From Larix sibirica (lineage: Eukaryota; Streptophyta; Pinopsida; Pinales; Pinaceae), in the NCBI GenBank assembly GCA_004151065.3, contig NWUY0300032248.1:1-20387 (forward strand): a stretch of DNA of 20,387 bases, read 5' to 3'. Made by a program: the position numbers and the translations under genes. This document shows, in pieces, positions 8,770 to 18,540 of this stretch. Positions within the stretch are counted from its first letter, which is position 1. The number at the start of each line of letters is the position of its first letter. Below the pieces are notes generated by a model that was given only the letters and a program-made list of their open reading frames with translations, made no database searches and was not told the DNA's origin.

Positions 8770-10130
8770 AAATCAAAGTTTGTGCCATGCAACATTGGGG
8801 AAGGGCTTTACTTTATTTGTATGTTTGCACTAGGTTGCAAGGCTCTCACTATGATCAATGGTTGTGCTTCCTCAAATTTCATATGCATCTTACTCCAAAA
8901 TCATGCAAAATTGTCCAAAGTCTTTTACCATTTCCCTCATGTGACCACATTAGCCTTTGCTAAAGCTCCAATGCAGAAAACAAAACTTGGTTCATAACCA
9001 TCTAAGTGTAATTTTAGTTTCTTTACCACCCTTACACACTCCATCATATGGTCATTGGCACTACTACTTGGAAATTTGGTAATGGTTTCACTTCCAACCC
9101 CATGGATAATTCATCTTGGAATCTACAAAGTTATTTCCATCATAGTATGGGTAACTATTGAAATCTCACAATTATGTTTGTTATCCATAGTAGTAATTTT
9201 TTCCTCATCTTCCATGATCTACTCTTACTTATTTTCACTCACCTATAGTGCCTAAACCAAATCTCAATCATGTGGATCGTCCTAGGAATCTTGCATTTGT
9301 GTCCCTTGGAACATTTCTCTTTGAAATTAAAACATATTCCCTCTTTGCATAAATCAACTATGATAGCAGGCTATGCCATTTTACCCTTAGATTGTCCAAT
9401 AGTAGTGATAACAAGCGAACTAGGTTTTTGAGTTCCCTTAGGATCACCCTTTTTTGTTTGGGATATTTTGAGGAAATTCCTATTGTAGAGTGATTCTAGC
9501 CACCTTTGAATAAGCCTCACCCTATGGGATGGCCTCCTTAAGAGCAATAAGTTTCAAGGCTTTGAAATGTCCACGAATAAATTATTTTAGCATAACGATA
9601 TAAATGGTAACTATATCTTGTAGAGAGATATTTTTGTAAGCAGATTATAGCGTCTTCTTGTTTCATATTCTTTAAAGATGAGAAGTAATCTTATTGGGTA
9701 TACACCTCCAAAGGATGGGACACAAACTAGTAACAAATTCATTCCAAGTAGTTATCGCAAATTGATTGCCTCCATCTCATTTGCATCCCTACATTGCCCA
9801 CCAATCAAACACATGGTCTTATAGGTGTAAGGTGGAAAAAATCATTTTTGATAATCCTCCACGAGATTTAATCGAAAGAAATGTGATAGTGTAGTTGTTT
9901 AAGCCTTCAATTTAGTTTCTTTGATGGCCCCATAAAACTTGGGAATGGAAACTATATCAAATGATCCTTAATCCATGCAATCTTCAACTTGATTAGCTTG
10001 TTTGTCATGCATTCCCTGATTGAACCCCCTAGCAAAGGAGTTTAAGTTATGATCATGTTGAATCGTATCCCCCTTTTAAGTTTGAGATTGTGGAAAAAGA
10101 GATTTTTGAATTTAATGCATAGAAAACAAT
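8770..10130 (-). mobile_element. Ty3/gypsy gag-protease remnant
   Basis: On the minus strand, broken frames give the recognisable order of a plant Ty3/gypsy (chromovirus-type) polyprotein. First is a gag core with SIPKFYGAIKETKLKA (about 9955-9908). Next is a CCHC zinc-knuckle relic CFNFKEKCSKGHKC (about 9340-9292), in which the second Cys is Phe. Then comes the retropepsin-side region with KPLPNFQVVV (about 9092-9063) and CVRVVKKLKLHLDGYEP. The protease catalytic D-S/T-G motif expected just before KPLPNFQVVV is missing. Many stops and frameshifts are present. No reverse transcriptase or integrase of this element lies in the window. It is an old, internally deleted copy. The ends given are approximate. 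Confidence 0.75.
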
Positions 10131-10537
10131 ATAAAATCGATTTGGTTCATTCCTTTGCAATTTCATTAATCTTCTTCAGTACCACCCCCATCTCCTTGTC
10201 CCCTTATTTTCATTACCACAATTGTACGTGGAGTTCAATTCATATGTTTCATGATATCCCTTATCCTATGAATAGGAGTCCTTGTGACTTCCTCCACCAA
10301 TAATGTAATTTTTGAATTAGCTAAAATCCTTAGTTCCATGCTTTGCCTTATCCCATGAAAAGAAATCCTTATGACTTGCTTCACCATAATATAGTTTTTG
10401 ACTTTTACATATCTTCCAATAAATAGTTTTAATATCAATGCATTGATGTTAATGTGACATTTGATATATTTAATTTTTTAATAAAAAGATTTAAATTAAA
10501 ACATAATCAAAGATTTGACAATTTCTCAATTTCTTTT

Positions 10538-10645
10538 TTACCAAACTTACAATGTCCTTAAACTCCCAACAAACACAAAGATTTAATAAGTTATTTATTT
10601 ATTACCAAACTAACTATGTCCTTAAACTCCCAACAAATGTAAAAT
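10538..10645 (+). repeat. ~43-bp duplication, 64-bp spacing
   Basis: TTACCAAACTTACAATGTCC plus the following ~23 bases (10538-10580) recurs at 10602-10644 with a few mismatches. Both copies contain CCTTAAACTCCCAACAAA. Confidence 0.75.
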
Positions 10646-10724
10646 GCCCTTCAAATGCTTGACAAGTTTTTAGTGTATTTATTGTCATTGCACTCCCATC
10701 CTCCCAAGCTAAATTAGTAAATTG

Positions 10725-10794
10725 CCCCACTAGGTCAAAGGTTGTTGGATAAGCGCTCTCCCCAATAGGTCAAAGGTTGTTGGATGAGCGCTCA
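10725..10794 (+). repeat. 35-bp tandem duplication
   Basis: A 35-bp unit containing TAGGTCAAAGGTTGTTGGAT and AGCGCTC is present at 10725-10759 and 10760-10794 with only a few substitutions. AGCGCT is a palindrome inside each unit. Confidence 0.85.
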
Positions 10795-10852
10795 CATCAA
10801 CCAATTTGAAACCCAAAAGTAATTATTGCCTCACCCCATGTGATTTAAAAGT

Positions 10853-10931
10853 CCATAAACTAACATTAAGGTTATTAGTAATTTAGGTCCATTTTCCATA
10901 AACTAAGTTTAATGTTACGAGCAATTTAGCT
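10853..10931 (+). repeat. 43-bp degenerate tandem duplication
   Basis: A unit starting CCATAAACTAA and ending near AATTTAG recurs 43 bp later (10853 and 10896). Divergence is moderate, so it is older than the 35-bp duplication nearby. Confidence 0.6.
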
Positions 10932-11130
10932 AGCAGTTTTGAATCTTAGCACATTCCTATATGGGCTCCACCTGAGAATCCTCAAAGTGACATGTCCTAG
11001 GAATTGCAATCCCACTCTTGCCAAAAATTGGGTAGTTTCTATCCAAAACTAATATCTATTGATCCTTTTTTCAATAAAATGTTTCTCACGATGAATATTA
11101 CAATGCAAATCACTATGCAAAAAACCATAG

Positions 11131-11578
11131 AATTTATTTTTTCTTAGATTACAGGGAACTAGCAAATACATAGACCTATCTTCAGTAACAATACGAAAAA
11201 TTATAAATGCACTAACGAAGACTTTCTCACATCAGCTAACTGTAAAATAAATCTTCCTAAGGTTTTCAAAGCCTGCACTTTGACAATCTGTATGAATAGA
11301 ATATGGGAAGGATCTTTAAATTTCAAGATGCACAAAAATATTTCATTCATTGTACCTTGGTCATAGTTCTAAAGGAATAAAAGGGGGGAACTGGGAAGTA
11401 TGAATATTCTTGAAGAATCTGGCTCGGCATCACGGACATCAATCTTGGCGTATGGTGAAAGTTGAAACAAAACAAGGTTTTCGAGCGATGTATTTCATTA
11501 TGTATTGTCTCTAGTCTTTTGTTGAGCGAAGTCACAAAGGTAGGAGTTCTGGCTATGAATTTGGAATGTTGTTACGGG
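11131..11578. other. Unassigned intergenic DNA
   Basis: No recognisable gene or repeat. A minus-strand frame at 11347-11535 stays open for 62 codons without any familiar motif. This stretch directly borders the first copy of the 1.87-kb duplicated unit and has no counterpart beside the second copy. Confidence 0.4.
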
Positions 11579-12746
11579 TTGGAGGAAACTTGGATACCTT
11601 CCTCGACTCTACAGGGGAGTAGTTTCTTACAACTACCATAATCTAATGCGTGGAGGATCTCTTGCAGGTGATATCTAGTGGCCCACTGGTCGTTGTTTAA
11701 ATTCCAGCCTTTCCTTGATTTGGGAAGTATGGGACTCATGATAATGGGAGTGGGAATTCATAGATTACACAGGTGTTATTGCATACCTCCCTTATGGTTT
11801 GTGTGGAAGTGTGAAGGTAGAACTAAAAGCTGTCATCATTGGGAGGACTGGAGGCACTCACAAGATCACAACTCATAAATATTGTTTTCTTGGCCGGAGA
11901 TAAAGTATGGAATGGACATCAACAAGAAGATCCATCCTGGAAACCTGGAAAAAAACACCCAAAACAGTTATTCACTGCACAACCATGAGCAAATAACTTC
12001 ACACAGATGAACATATAGACTACCAAGTACCCAGTACCCACATATGTACAAACATGTGCTTTCAACAAATTGAGATATGCAGATAAGTTTGAATCTTAAT
12101 CAACATCCATAACATCCTCAAATTATATTCATTTGTTATGTACAGAATGCTAGAAATTTAGTTCAAAAAACATAAATTCAAAATCCAACCCGAAAACAAC
12201 AGGGTTCGGTCACTTTGTGTATGAAAATTTGATATGGACCTCTCGCACTACACAAATCTATATGTCGAATAGGCTCACCTCATGAATCGACCTGAGAAAA
12301 AAAAAGACAGGTGCATAAAATACAGAATTTAGATTTATAGAAAGTAGTCTTTATGGAAAAACTGATAGAAATGCTTCCAAAAAATGAAAACCTTTAACTG
12401 ACTAATAAACTCCACTTGCAGACAAAATGAAAAAGTGATTTTTGGGTTTTATCACCTAGTGTACAAACCCACCATTGCCACCAAGGAATTCGTGGGTCTT
12501 CGACTCTTCTCCTTCCAGTTTTCACTATAAGAATTGGCCCGTTGCGGTGCTGCCCACATTGCTCCGCCAAATTCAAGATAAAAAGATAATGGGTGCCCAC
12601 TTTGGACCAAACTATGATCTCCTCCGTATTGATTGATCACTTAATAGACAGAAAATAAGATAAGTGTAGCCTTATTGCTATGTCTATGCACAGGTTCTCC
12701 ATGGTCCCGAGTCCCGACTCCCATGGAGATCAGGTCCCTAACGAAT

Positions 12747-13061
12747 ATGAACTTCCATGGAAAGGATTATGTAATATCTCTCCGGATCAGCCAAACTATT
12801 ACGCTTTTCTACCTAATTATTGTTGTTCTAGCCTTCATTATTACTTTTCATGGAAAGATTTGCAACGTAGTCTCAGAAGCTCCATCATTTAAGTTCATCT
12901 CTAATCATACAAGCGACACTATGTTTGAGAGCAATTTGAATAGTCTCTTTGATATTCTTGTTCCAGGCATGAACCAGACTGGGTTTGATATCTCTTTGTT
13001 TGGCCAACTTCCATCCAAAATAGGGGTCGGGCTGCGAGCCTACGGGCATGTTGATTCTTGA
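12747..13061 (+). pseudogene. Gnk2/DUF26 secreted-protein pseudogene, copy A
   Basis: An open frame of 104 codons from the ATG at 12747 (an in-frame ATG also lies at 12723). A hydrophobic signal-peptide-like segment (ITLFYLIIVVLAFIITF) is followed by ICN. Next comes the front half of a Gnk2/DUF26 (stress-antifungal) domain: TMFESNLNSLFDILVPG, NQTGFDISLFGQLP, SKIGVGLRAYGHVDS, then TGA. This matches the family pattern FxxNLNxLLxxL...GF...G..P..V.GL..CxGD. The conserved cysteines are changed: Phe stands where copy B has the opening Cys (KCSS), and Tyr where copy B has Cys (RACGHVDS). The domain's second half (DCxxCL and onward) is missing after the stop. Family members are secreted, or are the outer part of Cys-rich receptor kinases. 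With key cysteines lost and the domain cut, this copy is probably dead. Confidence 0.65.
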
Positions 13062-13194
13062 ACAATGAAAACAATTGTTCAAAAAATTAACCCTCGCTAC
13101 TCCCATAATCGTGACTCGCATTCCCGAGGACCGAGAGTCGATTGAGTCTGGCATAATGCATTCAATGGCATTTACAGCTTCATCGAACCCATTT

Positions 13195-13290
13195 AACGTA
13201 TTAACCTAAGTTGGAACAGGTGGATACATCCCAGAGAGAGGGGAGGCTCCAAGACCGAGCCCCAAACCCCTGGGCCCTACTCCTACATAA
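13195..13290 (+). other. Degenerate tRNA-like Pol III motif in copy A
   Basis: CCTAAGTTGGAACAGGTGGATACATCC resembles an A-box or D-arm region. It is followed by GGGGAGGCTCCAAGACCGAGCCCC, the mutated counterpart of the better-preserved T-arm hairpin in copy B (17988-18004). It is probably an old SINE that was already inside the unit before it was duplicated. Confidence 0.3.
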
Positions 13291-13448
13291 ACTAAACTAT
13301 AATGATGTTTTCACAAAATTTCAAAACGTCAAAACAATGTTTTATTAAAAACTTAACTGTCTCACAAAATGGGGCAAGCAATTTTTTCCTCGTATTTGAT
13401 GGGTAAAATGTCTGAAAACGGCAAAATGCCCATCAAATTCCATCTCTT

Positions 13449-14279
13449 CCTGCATAGCTTTCATAATTAATAAGGGTGGTGATAATATTAAACTTAAAAC
13501 GAATAAAAGAAAAAAAAAATTCAAAACACATCCTCTGTAGTCTTCTTTTCATAGATGTCAACAATTTATTATTGAAATCGATTTAAACACTTTTGAGGTT
13601 AGGTGATGTGTTAATGACTAATTCCATATCTTAGGTATCTTCCTCACAAAGATTTAATATTAAAACCTCTACATTATAATTTATTTGATTCTCTTCACAA
13701 GTTCGTATCAATTAAATCTGGAAGTAACTTATTTTCCATGTCATGTGATAATCAATAACATTGAATAGCGACATCAGCACTAGTACACAACTAGGTACCG
13801 GAATAAGTGATGAATGCCAAAAGAAAATATAGGGTTAGGGTTATGTTTCATTTGCACAAAAAGAATATAGATAACAAGAAACTTTAGGCCTCATGTTTGA
13901 TAATCTTCCAAGTACAAGACTTGCTAGAGTGGGAATCAATTTATCATCTTAAAAACAATATTTAATACATTAAAAATAATGAATTAGAAATCTTTTACTT
14001 TTATTGATTCTAATTATTAAATTAAAGTAAAAGAGAATCTTTTTAATGTTAAATGTATTAAATTATGGTGAATTGTGTTGCAATGATAGTATAATGTAGT
14101 TAGGAAATGAGCAATTTTAGGATTCCATCAGCCTTGTTCACTGATAGGTTTCATAATTTGAGTAATCCTCCTTTCTATCCTTATAATCAATAACTTTTTT
14201 GCTTAAATATACCTGTCACGAGGATGGAATCTACTATATTTTGCAGAAAAAATGATCATGTGAATGATTTAGAAAATAT
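13449..14279. other. AT-rich spacer between the two large repeats
   Basis: No gene was recognised. Contains a short telomere-like TAGGGTTAGGGTTA (about 13831-13844) and a MITE-sized inverted repeat (13961-14062, listed separately). Confidence 0.45.
13961..14062. repeat. MITE-sized imperfect inverted repeat (~102 bp)
   Basis: The outer arms TTTAATACATT (13961-13971) and AATGTATTAAA (14052-14062) are exact complements. So are the inner arms TCTTTTACTTT (13991-14001) and AAAGTAAAAGA (14024-14034). The whole can fold as a long hairpin with internal mismatches. No clear target-site duplication was found, so it may be a non-autonomous element or a chance AT-rich structure. Confidence 0.5.
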
Positions 14280-14670
14280 AAGGCACTTATCATTCAAAGA
14301 ATCAGAAGGGTCGAACACTATGCATAGAGAAGAAGGATGATGACTATACCAGTTAATGTTATGCCAGTGCGACCTGCTTCTTTTAAACATCCGTCTAGCT
14401 TATCAATGTATATGATGAAAGGGTATGGGAGAGGGTGCAACCTTGATTAACTTTAACATTACAATTAATATCTTTAGACCAAACCTCCATGTTCTTAAAC
14501 TTGGCAATGACATTCTCTTAATACCTTATTGTAATAGCTCTCAAACTCAAAGGAAACATTTAGCTCTTCTAATCTATTTCCATAGGTTATTTCTAGGCAC
14601 ATTATCAAAAGATTCTTCTTCTTTTTTAAAGTCCACAAAGCTACAAAACAAATAGAACTTAAATTTAAAC
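14280..14670 (-). mobile_element. LINE reverse-transcriptase fragment (broken)
   Basis: Minus-strand frames give three consecutive blocks of a LINE-type reverse transcriptase in the right order. FCSFVDFKK...SFDNVPRNNLW (about 14650-14580) is motif A with a short insertion. VNQGCTLSHT (about 14455-14425) is motif B. YIDKL followed by LTGIVIILLLYA-stop (about 14400-14319) is motif C, where the YADD active site is destroyed by a stop and frame change. Flanking endonuclease and RNase H regions of this element were not found. It is a short, dead fragment of non-LTR type, unrelated in position to the LINE 3' end at 18.5-19.5 kb. Confidence 0.75.
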
Positions 14671-16305
14671 CCATTACTCTTTATAAACCAATCACATAAC
14701 TCCATATTCTTAATGAATTTATTTTTATATGATCTCAAAATGAAATTTAAGGCAGTCTAGAAGTTCGAAAATAAACCCATTTTTCATAGTTGGAAAAGAA
14801 TTAGTTCACAACTCAAAATTAAGAACTTATCCCTAAACCATATATTTAGGTCATGGTTAAATATCTAAATGGAATATTTGGGGATTAAGACAACTTAATT
14901 ATATACATGGTGTATTTAAGACTCTACATAAATTAATTATGTGTTAACCATGTTTAATAGATTTGTGATGAATTTATATCGGAAAGAATGAGTAATAGTT
15001 TGCATAATTATATATGTCCACATTTCATACATGTTTTAAATTGCATGTGTGTTTTTTGATGTGTGTTTTAGACACATCAAGAATGAAATTACCTTAGTTT
15101 TAGGCTCAACTTGATATTTAGAGTGATATCCATTGATCTTCTAATATAAATTGTTTTCATACATTGTTGACTATGTATTAGTTGTCTTACTTCATCAGTA
15201 AACTTGAAACATGCATAGAACATGATTAAGACTAGTGAAAGTAAGCTTGAATTTTTTGAGATTACATCATTGAATGTAAGTCATTGTGGCTTCCACTACA
15301 GTTGATACACAACCCAAAACTTATACTTCCTCTACTATATAGGAAACAAAGCTTGGACCTTTTAACTAGTAAAACCTTCACCATAATATTGTGTTGCATA
15401 TGTTTATACACTAGAATCTCTAAATAATTAATTTAACCCTTGAATTCACATGTAATTTTTATGTAATAAATCATAAATACTTCTTATATATAATTTAATA
15501 AAAAGATATATGAGTGATAAAACTAGTAAATATTTATATAAATATAAGGGAAACTAAATTCATGTTTAGGCGACATTTTTAAATGGTGAACTTATATAGA
15601 GTGGTCAAAGTGTTATTTATATATATTGAATTTGTCACATAATTTGCATGTACTCTCTTCCCCCATTTGAAATTTTCTCCATCCTTGAAGAAACTCTAAC
15701 CTCTAAACATTTTTTTAATCAATCAATTAAATTCAAATATTAAAAAATAAAAAATAAACCAACACAAATCTAGCTTCTTGATTTCTAATCTTTCTAAAAT
15801 GATAAAATCAAATAGATATTTAATAATTGTAATATTTTAATTAAAGGAATGATTTTAAAATAGAAAAAACTTTTAAAACCTTTGGTTGCTTGGTACATGT
15901 TACTATATCAAAGGATATAGTCCATCGTTTTGTGGTAGATTGATAAGCTAAAATATTCATGGTAATGAAAATTTAACAATATTATGATGATTATAGGTGA
16001 TATTGAGAATGACTTAAGTGAATGAAATCCCCTGAGATAACAAAAAACACCCAACAAATAGTGCACTAACCCTTACGCCTAACCTAATACCATGCCCATA
16101 TTTTTTTCCCTTAAAATTAGGCTTATTAAAGTTTATCCTATGCACATTTAACTCAATTTTCACTCTCTTAATTAGATTTGTGAATGGTCATACACAACAT
16201 AATTTTTTTTTAACCCTAAAATATACAATAAACAAAAATATCATACAATCATCCTTTTATTAAAATTAAGATACAACAATATATCATTTATCTCTCCCAA
16301 AAGAT
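14671..16305. other. AT-rich unassigned spacer
   Basis: Very AT-rich, without open frames of interest or elements that I can name. It includes a perfect 9-bp stem hairpin TTGATGTGT-(7 nt)-ACACATCAA at 15056-15080. It ends at the ambiguous base 16306, where the second large repeat begins. Confidence 0.45.
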
Positions 16306-16306
16306 N
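16306..16306. other. Ambiguous base (N) at the repeat boundary
   Basis: The only non-ACGT base that I saw in the window sits one base before the start of homology to copy A. It suggests an unresolved base or a joined gap in the assembly. Confidence 0.9.
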
Positions 16307-17467
16307 TGGAGGAAACTTGGATACCTTCCCCGACTCTACGGGGGACTAGTTTCTTACAACTACCATAATCTAATGCATGGAGGATCTCTTGCAGGTGATA
16401 TCTAGTGGCCCACTCCCCGCTGGTTAAATTCCATCCTTTCCTTGATTTGGGAAGTATGGGATTCATGCTAATGGGAGTGGGAATTCATAGATTATGCAGG
16501 TGGTATTGCATACCTCCCTTAGGGTTTGTGTGGAAGTGTGAAGGCAGAACTAAAAGCTATCATCACTGGGAGGACTGAAGGCACTCACAAGTTCACAACT
16601 CATAAATATTGTTTTCTTGGCCATAGATAAAGTCTAGAATGGACATCAACGAGAAGATCCAACCTGGAAACCCAGAAAAAAAACACCCATAACAACTATT
16701 CACTGCACAACCATGAGCAAATAACTTCACACAGATGAACATATAGACTACCCAGTACCCACATATGTACAAATGTGTGCTTTCAACAAATTCAGATATG
16801 CAGATAAGTTCGAATCTTAATCAGCATCCATAACATCCTCACATTCTATTCATTGTTTATGCACAAAACCCTAAAAGTTTAGTTCAAAAACATAAATTCA
16901 AAATCCAACCTAAAAATAGCAAGGTTCCATCACTCCATGTATGAAAATATGATCAGGACCTCTCACACTACACGAATTTGTTTGTCGAACAGGCTCACCT
17001 CATGAATCGACTTGAGAGAAAAATAGACAGGTGCAAAAAATACAGAAATTGAGATTTATAGAAAGTAGTCTCTATGGAAAAACTGATAGAAATGCTTCCA
17101 AAAAATGCAAACCTTTAACCAACTGATAAACTCTGCTTGTAGACAAAATGAGAAAGTGAGTTTTGGGTTTTATCACCTGGTGTACAAACCCACCATTACC
17201 ACCAAGGAATTCGTGGATCTTCGACTCTTCTCTTTCCAGTTTTGACTGTAAGAATTGGCCTGCCAGGGCACCTCCCACACTGCTCCGCCAAATATGAGAT
17301 AAAAAGATAATGGGTGCCCACTTCCCACTGTCCACTCTGGACCAAACTATGATCTCCTTCGTATTGATTGATCACTTAATGGGAAGAAAATAAGATAATT
17401 GTAGCATTATCGCTATGTCTATGCACAGGTTCTCCACAGTCCCATGGTAATTAGGTACCTAACGAAT

Positions 17468-17789
17468 ATGAACTTCCATGGAAACGATTATGCAATCTCT
17501 CTCCAGATCGTCCAAACTATTATGCTTTTCTACCTAATTATTGTTATTATGGATTTCATTGTTACTTATCATGGACAGATTTGCAACATAGTCTCGGAGC
17601 CTGGAGGCACCATCATTTAAGTGTAGCTCTAATAATACAAATGACACTACGTTTGAGAGCAATTTGAATAGTCTCTTTCATATTCTTGTTCCAGGCACGA
17701 ACCAGACTGGGTTTGATATCTCTGTGTTTGGACAACTGCCCTCCAAAATAGGGGCCGGGTTGCGAGCCTGCGGGCATGTTGATTCTTGA
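17468..17789 (+). pseudogene. Gnk2/DUF26 secreted-protein pseudogene, copy B
   Basis: Starts MNFHGNDYAISLQ with a signal-peptide-like run (IMLFYLIIVIMDFIV), then QICNIVSEPGGTII and a stop (TAA near 17618). In a different frame the domain continues intact: KCSSNNTNDTTFESNLNSL, then VPGTNQTGFDISVFGQLP and SKIGAGLRACGHVDS-stop. The frame break coincides with a net 7-nt length difference from copy A near 17600. Unlike copy A, this copy keeps the opening KCSS cysteine and the Cys of ACGHVDS, both family-typical. The shared TGA right after HVDS means that both copies lack the second half of the domain. The Gnk2 identity is clearest here. Confidence 0.7.
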
Positions 17790-17942
17790 ACAAAGAAAAT
17801 AGTTAACCCTTGCTCCTCCAACCTCCCATAATCACGATTCACATTCCCAAGGGTTGAGAGTCGACTGAGTCTGGCTGCTGGCATACTGCATTCAATAGAA
17901 TTTACGGCTTCACCGAACCCACCGAACCCATTTAATGTATTA

Positions 17943-18030
17943 ACCTAAGTTGGAACAGGTGGATACATCCTGGTGAAAGGGGAGGCTCCGGGCTCGAGCC
18001 CCGGATCCCTGGGCCCTAATCCTACATAAA
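17943..18030 (+). other. tRNA-like Pol III motif (T-arm hairpin) in copy B
   Basis: CCGGGCTCGAGCCCCGG (17988-18004) folds as a perfect 5-bp stem with a 7-nt loop, like a tRNA T arm, and includes a B-box-like GGCTCGAGCC. CTAAGTTGGAACAGGTGG about 30 bases upstream resembles an A box or D arm. The rest of a tRNA cannot be folded. It is best read as a SINE-like remnant within the duplicated unit. Confidence 0.35.
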
Positions 18031-18186
18031 CTAAACTATAATGACGTTTTCACAAAATTTTGAAACATCAAAACAACGTTTTATTAAAAAACTTAACCGT
18101 CTCACAAAACGGGCTAAGCAAATTTTTTCCCGTATTTGATGGGTAAAATGTCTAAAAACGGGCAAATGCTCGTCAAATTCCATCTC

Positions 18187-18540
18187 TGCTTGTCACCTTA
18201 TCTTTAACTTGTATGAATGATGTTAAGTGAAACAAAGGTGACATTTTTTTAACTTTCTAACCAACACAATATTAAACCAATCATGCACTACCTTATATTT
18301 TATCTTAGCGATGACATAAACGTGTGTGCATTGCCTACCATGTAGAATACAATATATTGACACTTAAATTTTTAACTTGCTCCATGTCGAAACAAAGGTC
18401 TCGATGCTTAAGTCTTAAACCAATGTAGAAGGTGTGGAAACAATCTTCACTAATCTTTGGCAAGTAGCTTAGTTGGTTTGGAACTGATTTGGAGGGTTCC
18501 TTCAGAAGATAGCTAACTATTGAACATGACTCATACTTCC
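18187..18540. other. Unassigned spacer before the LINE fragment
   Basis: AT-rich sequence with no recognised gene. The last ~100 bp could belong to the degraded 5' part of the LINE fragment, but no motif supports this firmly. Confidence 0.35.

Larger units (their letters stand above)
10131..11130 (-). mobile_element. Probable leader/LTR-side DNA of the Ty3/gypsy remnant
   Basis: This AT-rich stretch lies on the 5' side of the gag remnant (minus strand), where an LTR and untranslated leader would be. It has no coding frame of note and contains three separate short tandem duplications (listed separately), a common feature of old LTRs. No TG...CA ends, primer-binding site or second LTR could be identified, so the call rests on position and texture. 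Confidence 0.3.
11579..13448 (+). repeat. Large direct repeat, copy A (~1.87 kb)
   Basis: By eye this matches 16307-18186 along its whole length at roughly 90% identity, with small insertions and deletions. For example, copy A has an extra AAGTACC near 12028, and copy B has an extra ~13 bp near 17326. Both copies start TGGAGGAAACTTGGATACCTTCC and end TCAAATTCCATCTCT. The unit contains about 1.15 kb of upstream DNA, a Gnk2/DUF26 pseudogene and a tRNA-like motif. Two minus-strand frames inside it are open in both copies (near 11580-11690 and 12460-12620) but match nothing I know. A segmental or gene duplication is more likely than a pair of LTRs, because no primer-binding site, polypurine tract or gag-pol lies between the copies. 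Confidence 0.9.
16307..18186 (+). repeat. Large direct repeat, copy B (~1.88 kb)
   Basis: Second copy of the unit at 11579-13448, in the same orientation and 4,728 bp further on. It keeps the whole layout: upstream DNA, Gnk2/DUF26 pseudogene, tRNA-like motif, and a 3' end at TCAAATTCCATCTCT. Left of the unit the two copies share nothing; homology starts exactly at the N. Right of it, homology stops after CATCTCT. Confidence 0.9.

Noticed and set aside
13830-13846. Telomere-like TAGGGTTAGGGTTA as an interstitial telomere
   Set aside because: Only two units, and they match TTAGGG rather than the usual plant TTTAGGG. Too short to mean anything alone.
11579-18186. The two large direct repeats as LTRs of one retrotransposon
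   Set aside because: No primer-binding site after copy A, no polypurine tract before copy B, no gag-pol for this orientation between them, and a gene inside each unit. TGGA...TCCA ends were seen, but homology extends past them.
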